From: Cytophagales bacterium WSM2-2
Lineage (GTDB): Bacteria > Bacteroidota > Bacteroidia > Cytophagales > Cyclobacteriaceae
Length of the DNA: 64,000 bases
Direction: 5' to 3'
Assembly (NCBI GenBank): GCA_015472025.1
Contig: BNHL01000001.1
Location: forward strand, 806,001-870,000
A program made the translations under genes and the position numbers. This document shows, piece after piece, positions 49,351 to 59,410 of the stretch (within the stretch, counting starts at the first letter, position 1; every line of letters starts with the position of its first letter). The notes under the pieces were generated by a model. That model ran no database searches, was not told the origin of the DNA, and saw nothing but the letters and a program-made list of their open reading frames with translations.

Positions 49351-49749
49351 ATGAAGCTCATTTGTGTAATTGATGATGATGCAGCGCACCGGAAGGTGCT
49401 CGAGTTTAATCTCACCAGCCAGAATTACCAGGTGCTTTCGTTTGCGAGTGGTGTTGATTTTCTGAAGCATTCATTTTCCGAGCCTCCGTTCGCTATTATC
49501 CTTGATCATTACCTGAAGGAAGAGAAAACCGGTCTCGAATACCTGAAAGACATCAAATCGAAAATGTCCAAAGTGCCTGTAATTTATATGACCAACGAAA
49601 CCAATGCTGACTTGATAAAGAAAATCAAGGAATCGAAGGCAATTGGTTATATCGCCAAAGACCCGGCCTCATTGGTAAGGCTGCGCACCTTGCTTGATGA
49701 AATTGGCACGAAGTCGGAAGGCAACTGGTTCAGCAAGATTTTTAAATAA
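49351..49749 (+). CDS. Stand-alone response regulator receiver domain
   Basis: This 132-residue CheY-like receiver has the acidic pocket DDD at 8-10, the phosphoacceptor Asp52 in ILDHYLKE, the conserved Thr in IYMTNET and Lys in GYIAKDPASLVRL. No output domain follows and no histidine kinase is nearby, so it would work by protein contact, as CheY or phosphorelay receivers do. The last 15 residues (KSEGNWFSKIFK) form a short amphipathic tail. It lies 70 bases before icmF on the same strand, but a consensus promoter box before icmF suggests separate transcripts. Confidence 0.9.
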   Translation: MKLICVIDDDAAHRKVLEFNLTSQNYQVLSFASGVDFLKHSFSEPPFAIILDHYLKEEKTGLEYLKDIKSKMSKVPVIYMTNETNADLIKKIKESKAIGYIAKDPASLVRLRTLLDEIGTKSEGNWFSKIFK

Positions 49750-49791
49750 CCACTCCCCTAATACCTGTTAGCTTAATCTTCTTTGAATGCC

Positions 49792-49799
49792 TAATTTTG
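49792..49799 (+). promoter_or_regulatory. Promoter -7 box of icmF
   Basis: TAATTTTG exactly matches TAnnTTTG, 19 bases before the ATG at 49819. A convincing -33 TTG was not seen. Confidence 0.5.
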
Positions 49800-49818
49800 G
49801 CGCTCAAAGTTGAATTTC

Positions 49819-52800
49819 ATGAGCGCTACAGTAGCTACCAAAGCAGAAAAGAAGCCCAGTTTGGCGGGTCATGCACCAGCAGAACCCTATAAGCCTAAAA
49901 ACAAAGTCCGGATTGTTACAGCCGCCAGTCTATTTGACGGCCACGATGCTGCCATCAACATTATGCGCAGAATCATCCAGTCCACCGGATGTGAGGTAAT
50001 CCACTTGGGTCACGATCGCAGCGTTGAAGAAGTAGTCAATACCGCCATCCAGGAAGACGCACAGGCCATCGCAATGACCAGCTATCAAGGGGGCCACAAT
50101 GAATATTTCAAGTACATGTATGACCTGCTTAAGGAAAAAGGAGCCGGACATATCAAGATTTTTGGAGGTGGAGGCGGAGTAATCCTGCCTGAAGAAATAA
50201 AAGAGTTGATGGACTACGGAGTTACCCGCATCTACTCCCCTGACGATGGCCGCTCCATGGGCCTCCAAGGAATGATCAACAACCTGATCGAACAAAGTGA
50301 CTATCCCACCGGTGAGGAACTCTCCAACATCGAAGCACTATCCACGGACAATCATCTCCGGATAGCGCAGCTCATTTCGGCAGCAGAAAACTATTTCGAC
50401 AAGCACACTGGAATTTTTCAACAGATCAAGAAGAAAGCAGAAGCCTCCAAGACACCAATACTCGGTATCACAGGAACGGGCGGTGCCGGTAAATCTTCCA
50501 TGGTGGATGAAATCGTGCGGAGATTTTTGATTGACTTTAAGGATAAAACCATTGGCATTGTCTCTGTCGATCCGTCTAAACGCAAGACAGGTGGCGCGCT
50601 GCTGGGCGACCGCATTCGCATGAACGCCATCAACAACCCGAGAGTATACATGCGTTCACTAGCGACACGTCAAAGCAATTTGGCCTTGTCGGCTTACGTG
50701 AAAGAAGCCGTGCAGATTTTGAAAGCTGCCGGATTCGATATGATCATCCTTGAGACCTCCGGTATCGGTCAGAGTGATACAGAAATCCTCGATCACAGCG
50801 ATGTAGCGCTTTATGTGATGACACCCGAATACGGAGCTGCTACGCAATTGGAGAAAATAGACATGCTCGATTTTGCCGATGTCATTGCACTCAACAAATT
50901 TGACAAGCGTGGAGCATTGGATGCACTTCGTGATGTAAAGAAACAATATCAGCGCAACCATCAACTCTGGAGCAGCAAACCGGAAGAGATGCCCGTGTTC
51001 GGAACGATTGCCTCCCAATTCAATGATCCGGGCACCAATCAGTTATACAAACATTTAATCGACAAGGTTGCCGAAAAAACTGGCGCTGAACTGAAATCGA
51101 ATTTTCAGATCACCAAGGAAATGAGTGAGAAGATTTTTGTGATCCCTCCTCATCGTACGCGCTACCTCAGCGAGATCTCAGAAAACAACCGCGGATATGA
51201 TCAATGGGTGAAGGCCCAGGCCGAACTCGCCCAGAAATTATATGCAGTGAATCTGTTGTCCACCTCGAAGAATAATGCACTTGGCAAAGAGCTGGAAGGT
51301 GAATCACAGCAACTCAAACTCAATCTCGATCCCAAGAATTTGAAAATGATTGAAGAGTGGCCGGCCGTGTTGAAAAAATACAAAGAGCCTGTCTTCAAAT
51401 TTAAAGTACGTGATAAGGAAATAGGTATTCAGACGCACACCGAATCATTATCTCACCTCCAGGTTCCTAAAGTGGCATTACCAAAATATGAAGCGTGGGG
51501 TGATCTTTTGAAATGGATGCTCCAGGAGAATGTTCCCGGAGAGTTTCCATACACGTCAGGAATTTATCCTTTCAAGCGTGAAGGTGAAGACCCAACCAGA
51601 ATGTTTGCAGGCGAAGGCGGACCAGAACGTACCAACCGCAGGTTTCACTACGTGAGTCTTGCGATGCCTGCCAAAAGGCTTTCAACCGCTTTTGACTCAG
51701 TAACACTTTATGGAAACGATCCGGATTACCGCCCGGACATTTATGGAAAGATCGGGAACTCAGGAGTAAGTGTCTGCTGTCTTGACGATGCAAAGAAATT
51801 GTACAGTGGGTTTAATTTAGCTGATCCGAAAACATCCGTGTCAATGACCATCAATGGTCCAGCACCCATGTTGTTGGGATATTTCCTCAATGCCGCTATC
51901 GATCAGCAGTGTGAGCTTTACATACGCAAAAACGGATTGGAAGAAGAAGTGAAACAGAAGATCGACAACATTTATAAAAACAAGAAAGAAGAACGTCCGG
52001 CTTACCAGGGAGCACTGCCCAAGGGGAACGATGGTCTTGGTCTGATGTTGTTGGGCGTTACCGGTGACCAGGTGCTTCCCAAAGAAGTTTATGATAAAAT
52101 AAAAACTGAAACACTTTCACAGGTTCGTGGCACTGTTCAGGCAGATATTCTCAAAGAAGATCAGGCGCAAAACACTTGTATTTTCTCTACCGAATTTGCG
52201 CTGCGGCTCATGGGTGACGTGCAGCAATATTTTATCGAAAAAAATGTCCGCAATTTTTACTCGGTTTCCATCTCTGGCTATCACATTGCCGAAGCAGGCG
52301 CCAACCCGATTACACAATTAGCATTTACGTTGAGCAATGGTTTCACTTACGTGGAATATTACCTGAGTCGTGGAATGGACATCAATGAATTTGCGCCTAA
52401 CCTCTCCTTCTTCTTTTCCAACGGTGTAGATCCGGAGTATTCGGTGATCGGACGTGTCGCCAGAAGAATCTGGGCTAAGGCCATGAAAAATAAATACGGA
52501 GCGAATGCAAGATCGCAGATGTTGAAGTATCATATCCAGACTTCGGGCCGTTCACTTCACGCGCAGGAAATTGACTTCAACGATATACGCACTACATTAC
52601 AGGCGCTATACGCGATTTATGATAATTGTAATTCGCTTCATACAAATGCCTACGATGAAGCGATCACCACGCCAACCGAAGAATCGGTGCGCAGAGCCAT
52701 GGCAATTCAATTGATCATTAATAAAGAACTCGGATTAGCTAAAAATGAAAACTCGTTGCAAGGCTCATTCATCATTGAAGAATTGACTGACCTTGTAGAA

Positions 52801-53226
52801 GAAGCCGTGTTGAGCGAATTCGATCGCATCACCGAAAGGGGTGGCGTACTTGGATCAATGGAGACCATGTATCAGCGTGGAAAAATTCAGGAAGAGAGCA
52901 TGTACTATGAAACATTGAAGCACACTGGGGAATATCCAATCATCGGAGTAAATACATTCCTGAGCTCGAAAGGTTCGCCCACTGTTGTTCCTCAGGAAGT
53001 GATCCGCGCTACTACCGAAGAAAAAGAATATCAGATTTCGATGCTACGCTACCTTCACAAAATGCAGAACGATAAATCTGCCGCATTACTCGATCGCATT
53101 CAACAGGTTGCAGTTCAGAATAAAAATATTTTTGAAGAGCTGATGGAAGCCTGCAAAGCCTGCTCACTCGGGCAAATCACCAGGGCTCTTTTTGAAGTCG
53201 GTGGTCAGTATCGCAGAAATATGTAG
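49819..53226 (+). CDS. icmF: Fused isobutyryl-CoA mutase type enzyme (IcmF)
   Basis: This 1135-residue protein fuses a B12-binding domain (about 30-160, [17 protein letters not shown] with the cobalt-ligating His), a MeaB-like G-protein chaperone (about 210-420, P-loop [14 protein letters not shown], later [16 protein letters not shown]), and an acyl-CoA mutase barrel (about 540-1110; [54 protein letters not shown]). This order and the Phe in YPFKREGED identify the IcmF class rather than methylmalonyl-CoA mutase. It interconverts isobutyryl-CoA and n-butyryl-CoA, and sometimes isovaleryl-CoA and pivalyl-CoA, using adenosylcobalamin. The ATG 49819 is preferred over TTG 49810. Confidence 0.95.
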   Translation: MSATVATKAEKKPSLAGHAPAEPYKPKNKVRIVTAASLFDGHDAAINIMRRIIQSTGCEVIHLGHDRSVEEVVNTAIQEDAQAIAMTSYQGGHNEYFKYMYDLLKEKGAGHIKIFGGGGGVILPEEIKELMDYGVTRIYSPDDGRSMGLQGMINNLIEQSDYPTGEELSNIEALSTDNHLRIAQLISAAENYFDKHTGIFQQIKKKAEASKTPILGITGTGGAGKSSMVDEIVRRFLIDFKDKTIGIVSVDPSKRKTGGALLGDRIRMNAINNPRVYMRSLATRQSNLALSAYVKEAVQILKAAGFDMIILETSGIGQSDTEILDHSDVALYVMTPEYGAATQLEKIDMLDFADVIALNKFDKRGALDALRDVKKQYQRNHQLWSSKPEEMPVFGTIASQFNDPGTNQLYKHLIDKVAEKTGAELKSNFQITKEMSEKIFVIPPHRTRYLSEISENNRGYDQWVKAQAELAQKLYAVNLLSTSKNNALGKELEGESQQLKLNLDPKNLKMIEEWPAVLKKYKEPVFKFKVRDKEIGIQTHTESLSHLQVPKVALPKYEAWGDLLKWMLQENVPGEFPYTSGIYPFKREGEDPTRMFAGEGGPERTNRRFHYVSLAMPAKRLSTAFDSVTLYGNDPDYRPDIYGKIGNSGVSVCCLDDAKKLYSGFNLADPKTSVSMTINGPAPMLLGYFLNAAIDQQCELYIRKNGLEEEVKQKIDNIYKNKKEERPAYQGALPKGNDGLGLMLLGVTGDQVLPKEVYDKIKTETLSQVRGTVQADILKEDQAQNTCIFSTEFALRLMGDVQQYFIEKNVRNFYSVSISGYHIAEAGANPITQLAFTLSNGFTYVEYYLSRGMDINEFAPNLSFFFSNGVDPEYSVIGRVARRIWAKAMKNKYGANARSQMLKYHIQTSGRSLHAQEIDFNDIRTTLQALYAIYDNCNSLHTNAYDEAITTPTEESVRRAMAIQLIINKELGLAKNENSLQGSFIIEELTDLVEEAVLSEFDRITERGGVLGSMETMYQRGKIQEESMYYETLKHTGEYPIIGVNTFLSSKGSPTVVPQEVIRATTEEKEYQISMLRYLHKMQNDKSAALLDRIQQVAVQNKNIFEELMEACKACSLGQITRALFEVGGQYRRNM

Positions 53227-53269
53227 ACTGAAATGAAATCCGCTGCATTGGGTTAAAATACAATTTCAA

Positions 53270-53305
53270 TAAAAAAAATAACCCCGGCCTGCGTAGGTCG
53301 GGGTT
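53270..53305 (-). terminator. Terminator after the duplicated-domain secreted protein gene
   Basis: AACCCCGGCC (53280-53289) and GGTCGGGGTT (53296-53305) form a 10-bp stem with one G-T pair, followed on the minus strand by TATTTTTTTT. It ends the transcript of the gene at 53315-53896. Confidence 0.9.
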
Positions 53306-53314
53306 AATGGCAAG

Positions 53315-53896
53315 TCAATACTTAATCGTCTTCACTAATCCCTTGCCGTCTGTAACCTCAAAGCTGAAAGAATCGAGGTTGTTCAGCGTGTAAACTTTCG
53401 CAAAAGTCCCATTCACTTCTTCTGTTCCACTGTAAACTTCGTTGCTTTCGCTGTCGAAGATTTTAATTGTAACGTCAGTTTTTTTATCAGAAGCGATGGT
53501 CAATACAAATTTATTGAGCTCATTCGTCACTTTCGTTACTTTGATCCACTTCTCAACTTTGCCGACACTGTAGTTTACTTTCTCTACAGTCTTTCCATTT
53601 TCATCTTCTACCTGAATGGTGTATTCACCTTTCGCCATGTTTTCGAGGTTGTAGGGGCGAACAAAGCCATTATTGCTTTTTAAGGTCTCGGAATAAATAG
53701 CGGTTCCTGTTTCATCTAACAAAGAGACTTTTACTTTTTGAGGTTTAACTGATCTGTAATACAGTTTAAACAACGATGAGCCGTTAGAGTTAGTAACGAC
53801 CACTGAAGAGCTAGCAGGCACAGGTTTATCTGCACCATTTGCGGACACGAGTGTACAGAAAAGTACACCTGCCAAAACCACACATATCTTTCTCAT
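53315..53896 (-). CDS. Secreted protein with two tandem beta-sandwich repeats
   Basis: From the ATG at 53896 the product has 193 residues: a signal peptide (MRKICVVLAGVLFCTLVSANG) and two related beta domains of about 80 residues. The first reads KVKVSLLDETGTAIYSETLK, GFVRPYNLENMAKGEYTIQV; the second DVTIKIFDSESNEVYSG, AKVYTLNNLDSFSFEV. The motif order matches the type IX secretion C-terminal domain or DUF3244-like sandwich domains common in Bacteroidota, so an extracellular or surface role is inferred. Function is unknown. ATG 53896 is preferred over TTG 53911. Confidence 0.7.
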   Translation of the reverse strand: MRKICVVLAGVLFCTLVSANGADKPVPASSSVVVTNSNGSSLFKLYYRSVKPQKVKVSLLDETGTAIYSETLKSNNGFVRPYNLENMAKGEYTIQVEDENGKTVEKVNYSVGKVEKWIKVTKVTNELNKFVLTIASDKKTDVTIKIFDSESNEVYSGTEEVNGTFAKVYTLNNLDSFSFEVTDGKGLVKTIKY

Positions 53897-54054
53897 AAAA
53901 TTGTTTTTCAATGTAGACGGAGGTCATGGCAAAGAAGTTGCCTTCCTTCTGTTAATTAACCTTAAATAAAAATTCCTATAGATTTAATAGAGAAATGCTT
54001 GCAAACGGGAACACTTCAGTGAGGGCTGAAAAAATTGAAAGAAATTTCAATTAA

Positions 54055-54642
54055 TCAATTTAGATGAAAGACATCTTTGGCTTTTTCAGCCTGTAGCAAC
54101 AACTCAGTTTGGTAACGCAGGTGTGAAAGGAGAAACTTCTCCTTCTGTTCTTCGTTATACTTTACAAAACGAAGACGTTCTTCGAAATCCAAACCAAGTT
54201 CATTTGCAATTGCAAAAGAGGAGGGGATTATTTCGCTGTTGCGAATCTGGAAATACAATAGGTATTCTTTGAAAGCCTGACGCAGTTTTTCATTGACAGG
54301 CTGTGATATGTCCGTGTGCCAATAGCTCACTTCACCTCCAGGATAGAGTTTATCTCTGAAGGTTCGGTAAAGCATATTCAACGAAAACAAATCAATACAC
54401 TTTACAATGATGTCGGATTCCCCGTTTTCGTACCTCTTGATTACGCTTTCAAGTTTGACCAGGGAGCCAATCTTCTCGGTATTTGAAACGTGGTTAAAAT
54501 AGATACCGAAAGAATTGTCCTTTGTTTCAGCATCCTGTAATAATTGTTTGTATCGCGGTTCAAAAATATGCAGAGGTACCATTTCCCCAGGCAGTGGGAA
54601 GATAGAAAGAGGGAACACCGGTATTTTTACAAACTCGGCCAT
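54055..54642 (-). CDS. Stand-alone LON substrate-binding domain protein
   Basis: This 195-residue protein consists only of a Lon N-terminal (substrate-binding) domain: VFPLSIFPLPGEMVPLHIFEPRYK near the start in blocks, then TEKIGSLVKLESVIKRYENG and IIVKCIDLFSLNMLYR. No ATPase or protease domain follows. The family occurs alone in many bacteria, without settled function. It is 38 bases downstream of apt on the same strand and is the last gene of that transcript. Confidence 0.9.
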   Translation of the reverse strand: MAEFVKIPVFPLSIFPLPGEMVPLHIFEPRYKQLLQDAETKDNSFGIYFNHVSNTEKIGSLVKLESVIKRYENGESDIIVKCIDLFSLNMLYRTFRDKLYPGGEVSYWHTDISQPVNEKLRQAFKEYLLYFQIRNSEIIPSSFAIANELGLDFEERLRFVKYNEEQKEKFLLSHLRYQTELLLQAEKAKDVFHLN

Positions 54643-54680
54643 CTCTGCTTAAACAGGAATAAGCTCAATTATGTTTCAAT

Positions 54681-55214
54681 TTAGAAACTTGCCATGTAAT
54701 GAGGGCTCACTCCAAAATTTTGTTTTAAAACTTTTTCACCGGGTAAAAAGGACAAATTGATAATAAAAGAATATCCCGCCACTATGCCTCCAAGCCTTTG
54801 TACGAGGTGACCGGCAGCAGTTGCCGTGCCGCCCGTAGCTAATAAATCATCATGTAACAACACACGGGTCCCCTTTGGAAAAGCATCTTCATGCATTTCT
54901 ACTGTGGCCTTGCCATACTCCAATGAATAGTCTTCGGTAATTTTCTTGTAAGGTAATTTTCCTGCCTTGCGAACGGGGATGAACGGGACATCCAATTCCT
55001 GTGCAATCAATGTTCCGAAAATGAACCCCCGGGCTTCTACTGCTGCCAGTGCCTGGATATTTTGCCCATCGAAATGTTTCGCCACACTTTTAACCACCTC
55101 CTTGCGCACAACAGTGTCATTCAGCAATGGCGTAATGTCTTTAAAAAGAATTCCCGGTTTAGGGAAGTCATGAACATCGCGTAACAGCGATTTAAGTTTC
55201 TCTTCTGAAAGCAT
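54681..55214 (-). CDS. apt: Adenine phosphoribosyltransferase
   Basis: This 177-residue purine salvage enzyme makes AMP from adenine and PRPP. It has VEARGFIFGTLIAQELDVPFI in two parts, the PRPP loop VLLHDDLLATGGTATAAGHLV (residues about 115-135), and the N-terminal DVHDFPKPGILFKDITPLL block. Its ATG overlaps the hutI stop (TGATG), indicating translational coupling with a histidine-degradation gene. Confidence 0.95.
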   Translation of the reverse strand: MLSEEKLKSLLRDVHDFPKPGILFKDITPLLNDTVVRKEVVKSVAKHFDGQNIQALAAVEARGFIFGTLIAQELDVPFIPVRKAGKLPYKKITEDYSLEYGKATVEMHEDAFPKGTRVLLHDDLLATGGTATAAGHLVQRLGGIVAGYSFIINLSFLPGEKVLKQNFGVSPHYMASF

Positions 55215-56449
55215 CAGTTAATTAATTGTCCGTTCAAAATTACGCGATCCACAAAGTCATTTCCAAAATGATAGGGCAAGTAGGCAATAGAAGGCACTGG
55301 TTTGGTGATAAACACGTTGGCCATTTTTCCTACTGTAATCGAACCATATGCTTGTGAAAGCTCCAGCGCAAAAGCAGTATTGATTGTTGCTGCATTGATC
55401 GCCTCCTCCGGAGTCATCTTCATTTTTATACAAGCGAGGGAAAGCATGGTCTGCATATTTCCGGACGGTGAGCTCCCCGGATTGTAGTCGCTGGCGATAG
55501 CCATTGGCAATCCTTCTTCAATCATTTTACGGGCCGGTGGAAACGGGAGGTTCAAAAAGAAAGCAGCTCCAGGAAGCACTGTAGGCATCGTGCTGGATTT
55601 TTTAAGAAGTTGAATTTCTTCATCCCCCAAATTCTCCAGGTGATCAACGCTGACCGCCCCCGTCTTTACTCCAACCTGAACTCCTCCCGAGCGATGAAGT
55701 TGATTGGCATGAATTCGCGGTTTCATTCCAAATTTTTTTCCTGCTTCTACAATTCGTTCAGTTTCTTCCATGCTAAAAAAACCTTCTTCACAAAAGACGT
55801 CAATATAATCGGCCAGTTTTTCTTCGTGCACTGCGGGAATCATTTCTTCAATGACCAGTTTCACATAATCCGATTTTGTCATGTCTTGAGGAACTGCATG
55901 CGCTCCGAGAAATGTCGTTTTTACTTTCAACGGAGTTTCTTTTCCGATTCGTCTGGCTACGCGAAGCATTTTTACTTCGTCCTTGACTGTAAGGCCATAC
56001 CCGCTTTTGATCTCCACCGCCCCTGTACCCTGGCGGATGATTTCATTTGCTCGGATGAACGTACTTTCGAATAACTCCTCCTCGCTCGCTGTTCTTAATT
56101 TCTTTGCTGAATTTAAAATCCCTCCGCCTTTCGCTGCTATTTCGGCATAGGTTGCCCCCTTGATTTTCATAACAAATTCCTCCTCACGGCTGGCTGCGAA
56201 AACCAGGTGTGTATGCGAGTCAACAAAGGATGGAAAAACGAAACTGCCTGATGCGTTGATGGTCTGCGCCTGAACGGCAGGCAGTTTTTCCATCTTGCCA
56301 AAACCAGCTATTTGATTTTTTGAAATATGAAGATAGGCATCCGAAATGACTGGCAATTCGCTCATCGCTGCACCTGCCACAAAATCAATGTGAGTTTCCC
56401 TCACTTGGACCAGGCCTTTGATGTGAGTGATCAGGATATCATCGGCCAT
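55214..56449 (-). CDS. hutI: Imidazolonepropionase
   Basis: This 411-residue amidohydrolase opens imidazolone-5-propionate in histidine degradation. Metal ligands are in VDSHTHLVFAASREEEF, and HANQLHRSGGVQVGVKTGAVS, with SDYNPGSSPSGNMQT for substrate binding. No hutH, hutU or hutG is in the window. It sits between an outer membrane protein gene (12 bases upstream) and apt (overlapping). Confidence 0.95.
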   Translation of the reverse strand: MADDILITHIKGLVQVRETHIDFVAGAAMSELPVISDAYLHISKNQIAGFGKMEKLPAVQAQTINASGSFVFPSFVDSHTHLVFAASREEEFVMKIKGATYAEIAAKGGGILNSAKKLRTASEEELFESTFIRANEIIRQGTGAVEIKSGYGLTVKDEVKMLRVARRIGKETPLKVKTTFLGAHAVPQDMTKSDYVKLVIEEMIPAVHEEKLADYIDVFCEEGFFSMEETERIVEAGKKFGMKPRIHANQLHRSGGVQVGVKTGAVSVDHLENLGDEEIQLLKKSSTMPTVLPGAAFFLNLPFPPARKMIEEGLPMAIASDYNPGSSPSGNMQTMLSLACIKMKMTPEEAINAATINTAFALELSQAYGSITVGKMANVFITKPVPSIAYLPYHFGNDFVDRVILNGQLIN

Positions 56450-56461
56450 GACAAACAGAAG

Positions 56462-57583
56462 TTATTTTCCGAATGACTCGACTTTGTAATCAAGATTGGT
56501 GCTAAAGAGCGGGAACGCAATTTTGAACATTGCGAAGAAGCCCATTCCGGAAACAGAAGGCCTGTAGCCGAATTCACCTCCGTATGACCATCCGAGAGTG
56601 CGGTTAAATTTTCCATCGATACCCGCACGAAATCCAAAGGACTGTGTCTTCACTGCATCAGTGGAATATTTTTGTGTAATGGTAGGATTGCTGGCATCCT
56701 TATAACTCACCGGGTCTATGGTAATACTTGGTGCGAACATGATATCAAGAAATACAGTCATGATGCCATCATCTACACCGTCATCATACTTGTCAAAATT
56801 TACGGCCACGTTTCTGATCCAGGTCATCGAGCCGCCAACGTAAATATTAGTTGCATGAACATTGGCAAAAACCGGAAGTTGCAATTGCTGTCCATTCTGG
56901 GAATAAGTGATAGGCAGTGGAGTACTACCATTGGCAACAAGTGAATTATTAGTTAAGCCTTGTTTAGCTAGCGCCCGGCTCAAATCGGTAGTGCTGTTCC
57001 ATACAATTGCACCTAGCCGTGCTCCATATATTTTTCTCACTTTACATGGAACCTCCGTGTGCTGCGGAACGGTAGCTGCCCATCGATCTCCTTTAAAGCT
57101 CTTTTTGTAGAGAGGCATATTGGTCTTAGAGTCCTGGTCAAAATCTTTGATATGGTAAGTACCGCCAAGTTCATAATAATTGAACACCTGAGGTTTGTCT
57201 GTAATATAAGCTCCTGGGGTAAGTGACGTCTGGGCTTTTAAAGAGGCATTTCTATTGTAATCGAAAAACTCTCCGCTATAGGTCTTACGGAAATGTGCTT
57301 TGACGTCAAATTTTTCTTTGTAGTAGTAGCTGCCTTCCAGACCAAAACCCGCATTGGGATTACTGGCAAAAACTTCCCCGTAAAGTGGCTGAAATCCGAT
57401 GAAGAGTTTATTGATCGAAAACGGCTCATCGTAAAGCTCTTCGAAGACCACGTTTTGTTTTTCTTTCGGGGCAGCTGCCTGAGAGAATACAGAAACCGGT
57501 AGTGCCAACATTAAAAGCAACTGGAGAATCAGGTGTGGGCTCCGGGCAGTATCAAACCTGAAATTGTCGGGATGAATCATCAT
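56462..57583 (-). CDS. Outer membrane barrel-like protein
   Basis: From ATG 57583 (or 57580) the product is 373 residues. The hydrophobic signal (ILQLLLMLALPVSVFSQ) is preceded by an unusually long N-terminus of about 15 residues with His and Asp. The mature part has LFIGFQPLYGEVF, GFGLEGSYYYKEKFDVKAHF and a terminal strand pattern SGMGFFAMFKIAFPLF, as in barrels. A Pro/Lys and Arg stretch (PCKVRKIYGARLG) carries one Cys. No family was recognised. It is 12 bases before hutI and 58 bases after the binding-protein gene. Confidence 0.6.
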   Translation of the reverse strand: MMIHPDNFRFDTARSPHLILQLLLMLALPVSVFSQAAAPKEKQNVVFEELYDEPFSINKLFIGFQPLYGEVFASNPNAGFGLEGSYYYKEKFDVKAHFRKTYSGEFFDYNRNASLKAQTSLTPGAYITDKPQVFNYYELGGTYHIKDFDQDSKTNMPLYKKSFKGDRWAATVPQHTEVPCKVRKIYGARLGAIVWNSTTDLSRALAKQGLTNNSLVANGSTPLPITYSQNGQQLQLPVFANVHATNIYVGGSMTWIRNVAVNFDKYDDGVDDGIMTVFLDIMFAPSITIDPVSYKDASNPTITQKYSTDAVKTQSFGFRAGIDGKFNRTLGWSYGGEFGYRPSVSGMGFFAMFKIAFPLFSTNLDYKVESFGK

Positions 57584-57641
57584 ACTACAAAAAATAGAGC
57601 TTTTCAACCCGAAAGATAGTCAAAAGCATTGAAATTCAGTG

Positions 57642-59366
57642 CTATGGCCGGTCGATGGGCTCCAATTTCCCACGGATAAAAGAAATAAATGACACCCTGC
57701 CGTTATCGCGCAAAGGAGTCATTTGGTACCCGGACGTAAGCGCTCCCGGTATACCTTCCAGCTCTAATCCTTGTTGAAAATATACTCCATACTTTTTTAG
57801 CGCACGACCCAGAACCATGATACACTCGTAACCTTTTTGAGCGTATGCGCCAGGAAGGGTACCATGCATCTGAAGGTATTTTCTTCGGAACTCCCGGTAA
57901 GATTTACCCTTGACGGGCGAAAAATTGGGGGCCGCAAACAGTATCTTAGTTTTTTCAAGTTTCGTAAGATCTACCGAGTTGTCTTCAATCCAACTTTCCT
58001 GTCCCACGATCTGAATAGAATCTCCACGCGTCTCCACGCTATTGATGATCTTGGTATAAATCAACGCGTCATCCGATGCCACAAAAATACTTCCGATGCT
58101 GTCACGTTTTAATTTGAACTGCTTCGGGTTTTTCCATTCGTCAAACTCCGTGGCTTTTGCGAGGGTTTCGAGAATACCTGTCGAAGTTTCTGGCCTTACT
58201 TCTTCAGCATAAGCGATCTTCATTCCCAGCGAAGTAGCCATGCGCATAAAACTAAATGCCATCAAAGAATCTTTGGGACTCTCGCCAAAGAAAACGAAAC
58301 AGTTTTTATTCCTGACTTTAGATGCGAGCATTTCGGCCGACTTCTCCCCGATGGTTTTGTGGCTGGGTTGAAAGATGAAAGACTGTGGGTTCTTCCCAAT
58401 CAAGTCAATATTGTATGACAGTGGATTGACCAGTGTGTTGATCTTGTTCTCCATGGAAAACTCATGCACCAATTTGGAATCCTCGGCAAGCAATGGTCCT
58501 ATGATCAGATCTGCACTTTTCAATTCTTCTTCTTTCAGCAATTTCTTAATAGCATCCTGATCGTGCTCCGTATCGTAAGCGAGAAGGTCGATGTGTATCC
58601 CCTCACCCGCGAGCGAGTCCGCTGCCTGTTTCATACCTTCATAAAGATCAAGCACAAACTGACTTCTCTTTTTTGACGGACCAGCATCAAGGGTGTTTGC
58701 GATAAACGGCAACAAGAGCGCTACTTTGTATTTGTCTTTGAATAGCGGTTGGTCATTAACGACAATGAAATCTTTCCTGCTCCATCCAAACTGCGTGGCG
58801 ATAGAGTCCAGTAACAAAGTATCGGCAGGTTGAAATTTTTTACCTATAGCGAATGCTAAAGCTTTGGCTACTTCCGAATCGTAGGGGTTTTCTTCGCGCA
58901 GCATACGAAGTGTTTCAACATCCTCTTCTTTAGAAAACGCAATGCGTTTCATCGCCTCGATATCCGTCTTTAGCGTTGTCTCTTTAATTTGCTGAGCCAG
59001 TGACAATGCGCGGAAATATTCCCGTTGCTCAAGGGCAATTTTGATCAGCCAATAATTCACTTCTTCCAATTGATCCCATTGAGGATAGATATTCTTGGTT
59101 TGCAAAAACATCTCTTTGGCAATGGTGGAAAACCCCAGGCGGTGTGCGGATAAGGCATAGTAGAAACCGGCATATTCCGGATAAGGGTTGCTGCGATCGT
59201 AAATCATCAGCGGCCGGAATGCATCCATTGCAGCACTATAGTTTTCAGCTGCGAAAAGATCTTTTGCCTGCTTGTATTGTTTCTTGTAATCCTGGGCGAA
59301 TACGGTAGTGCTAATGGTAAGAAAAGAGATTACAAAAAACAGCTGAACAGTAGTGTGATAAGACAT
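57642..59366 (-). CDS. Periplasmic-binding-fold protein with N-terminal TPR (LpoA/LppC-like)
   Basis: From the ATG at 59366 the product is 574 residues. After a signal (MSYHTTVQLFFVISFLTISTTVFAQ) come TPR-like helices (about 25-175: YKKQYKQAKDLFAAENYSAA, FYYALSAHRLGF), then a type 1 periplasmic-binding domain (about 200-570: KVALLLPFIANTLD, ADLIIGPLLAEDSKLVHEF, NCFVFFGESPKDSLM). This order resembles LpoA/LppC activators of penicillin-binding proteins, or amino acid receptor proteins. It follows guaA by 44 bases. The longer start at 59420 would overlap guaA and lacks a clean signal. Confidence 0.75.
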   Translation of the reverse strand: MSYHTTVQLFFVISFLTISTTVFAQDYKKQYKQAKDLFAAENYSAAMDAFRPLMIYDRSNPYPEYAGFYYALSAHRLGFSTIAKEMFLQTKNIYPQWDQLEEVNYWLIKIALEQREYFRALSLAQQIKETTLKTDIEAMKRIAFSKEEDVETLRMLREENPYDSEVAKALAFAIGKKFQPADTLLLDSIATQFGWSRKDFIVVNDQPLFKDKYKVALLLPFIANTLDAGPSKKRSQFVLDLYEGMKQAADSLAGEGIHIDLLAYDTEHDQDAIKKLLKEEELKSADLIIGPLLAEDSKLVHEFSMENKINTLVNPLSYNIDLIGKNPQSFIFQPSHKTIGEKSAEMLASKVRNKNCFVFFGESPKDSLMAFSFMRMATSLGMKIAYAEEVRPETSTGILETLAKATEFDEWKNPKQFKLKRDSIGSIFVASDDALIYTKIINSVETRGDSIQIVGQESWIEDNSVDLTKLEKTKILFAAPNFSPVKGKSYREFRRKYLQMHGTLPGAYAQKGYECIMVLGRALKKYGVYFQQGLELEGIPGALTSGYQMTPLRDNGRVSFISFIRGKLEPIDRP

Positions 59367-59410
59367 CAGGTGTCTATCTACTGCTGACTGTTGACTTTTG
59401 ACTATGTTGC

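Noticed and set aside
49810-53226. Calling the mutase a methylmalonyl-CoA mutase
   Set aside because: The B12 domain, a MeaB-like G domain and the mutase are fused in one chain with the YPFKREGED block, which marks IcmF; methylmalonyl-CoA mutases are built differently.
55610-56074. 154-codon plus-strand frame inside hutI
   Set aside because: Overlaps a complete imidazolonepropionase; no signals of its own.
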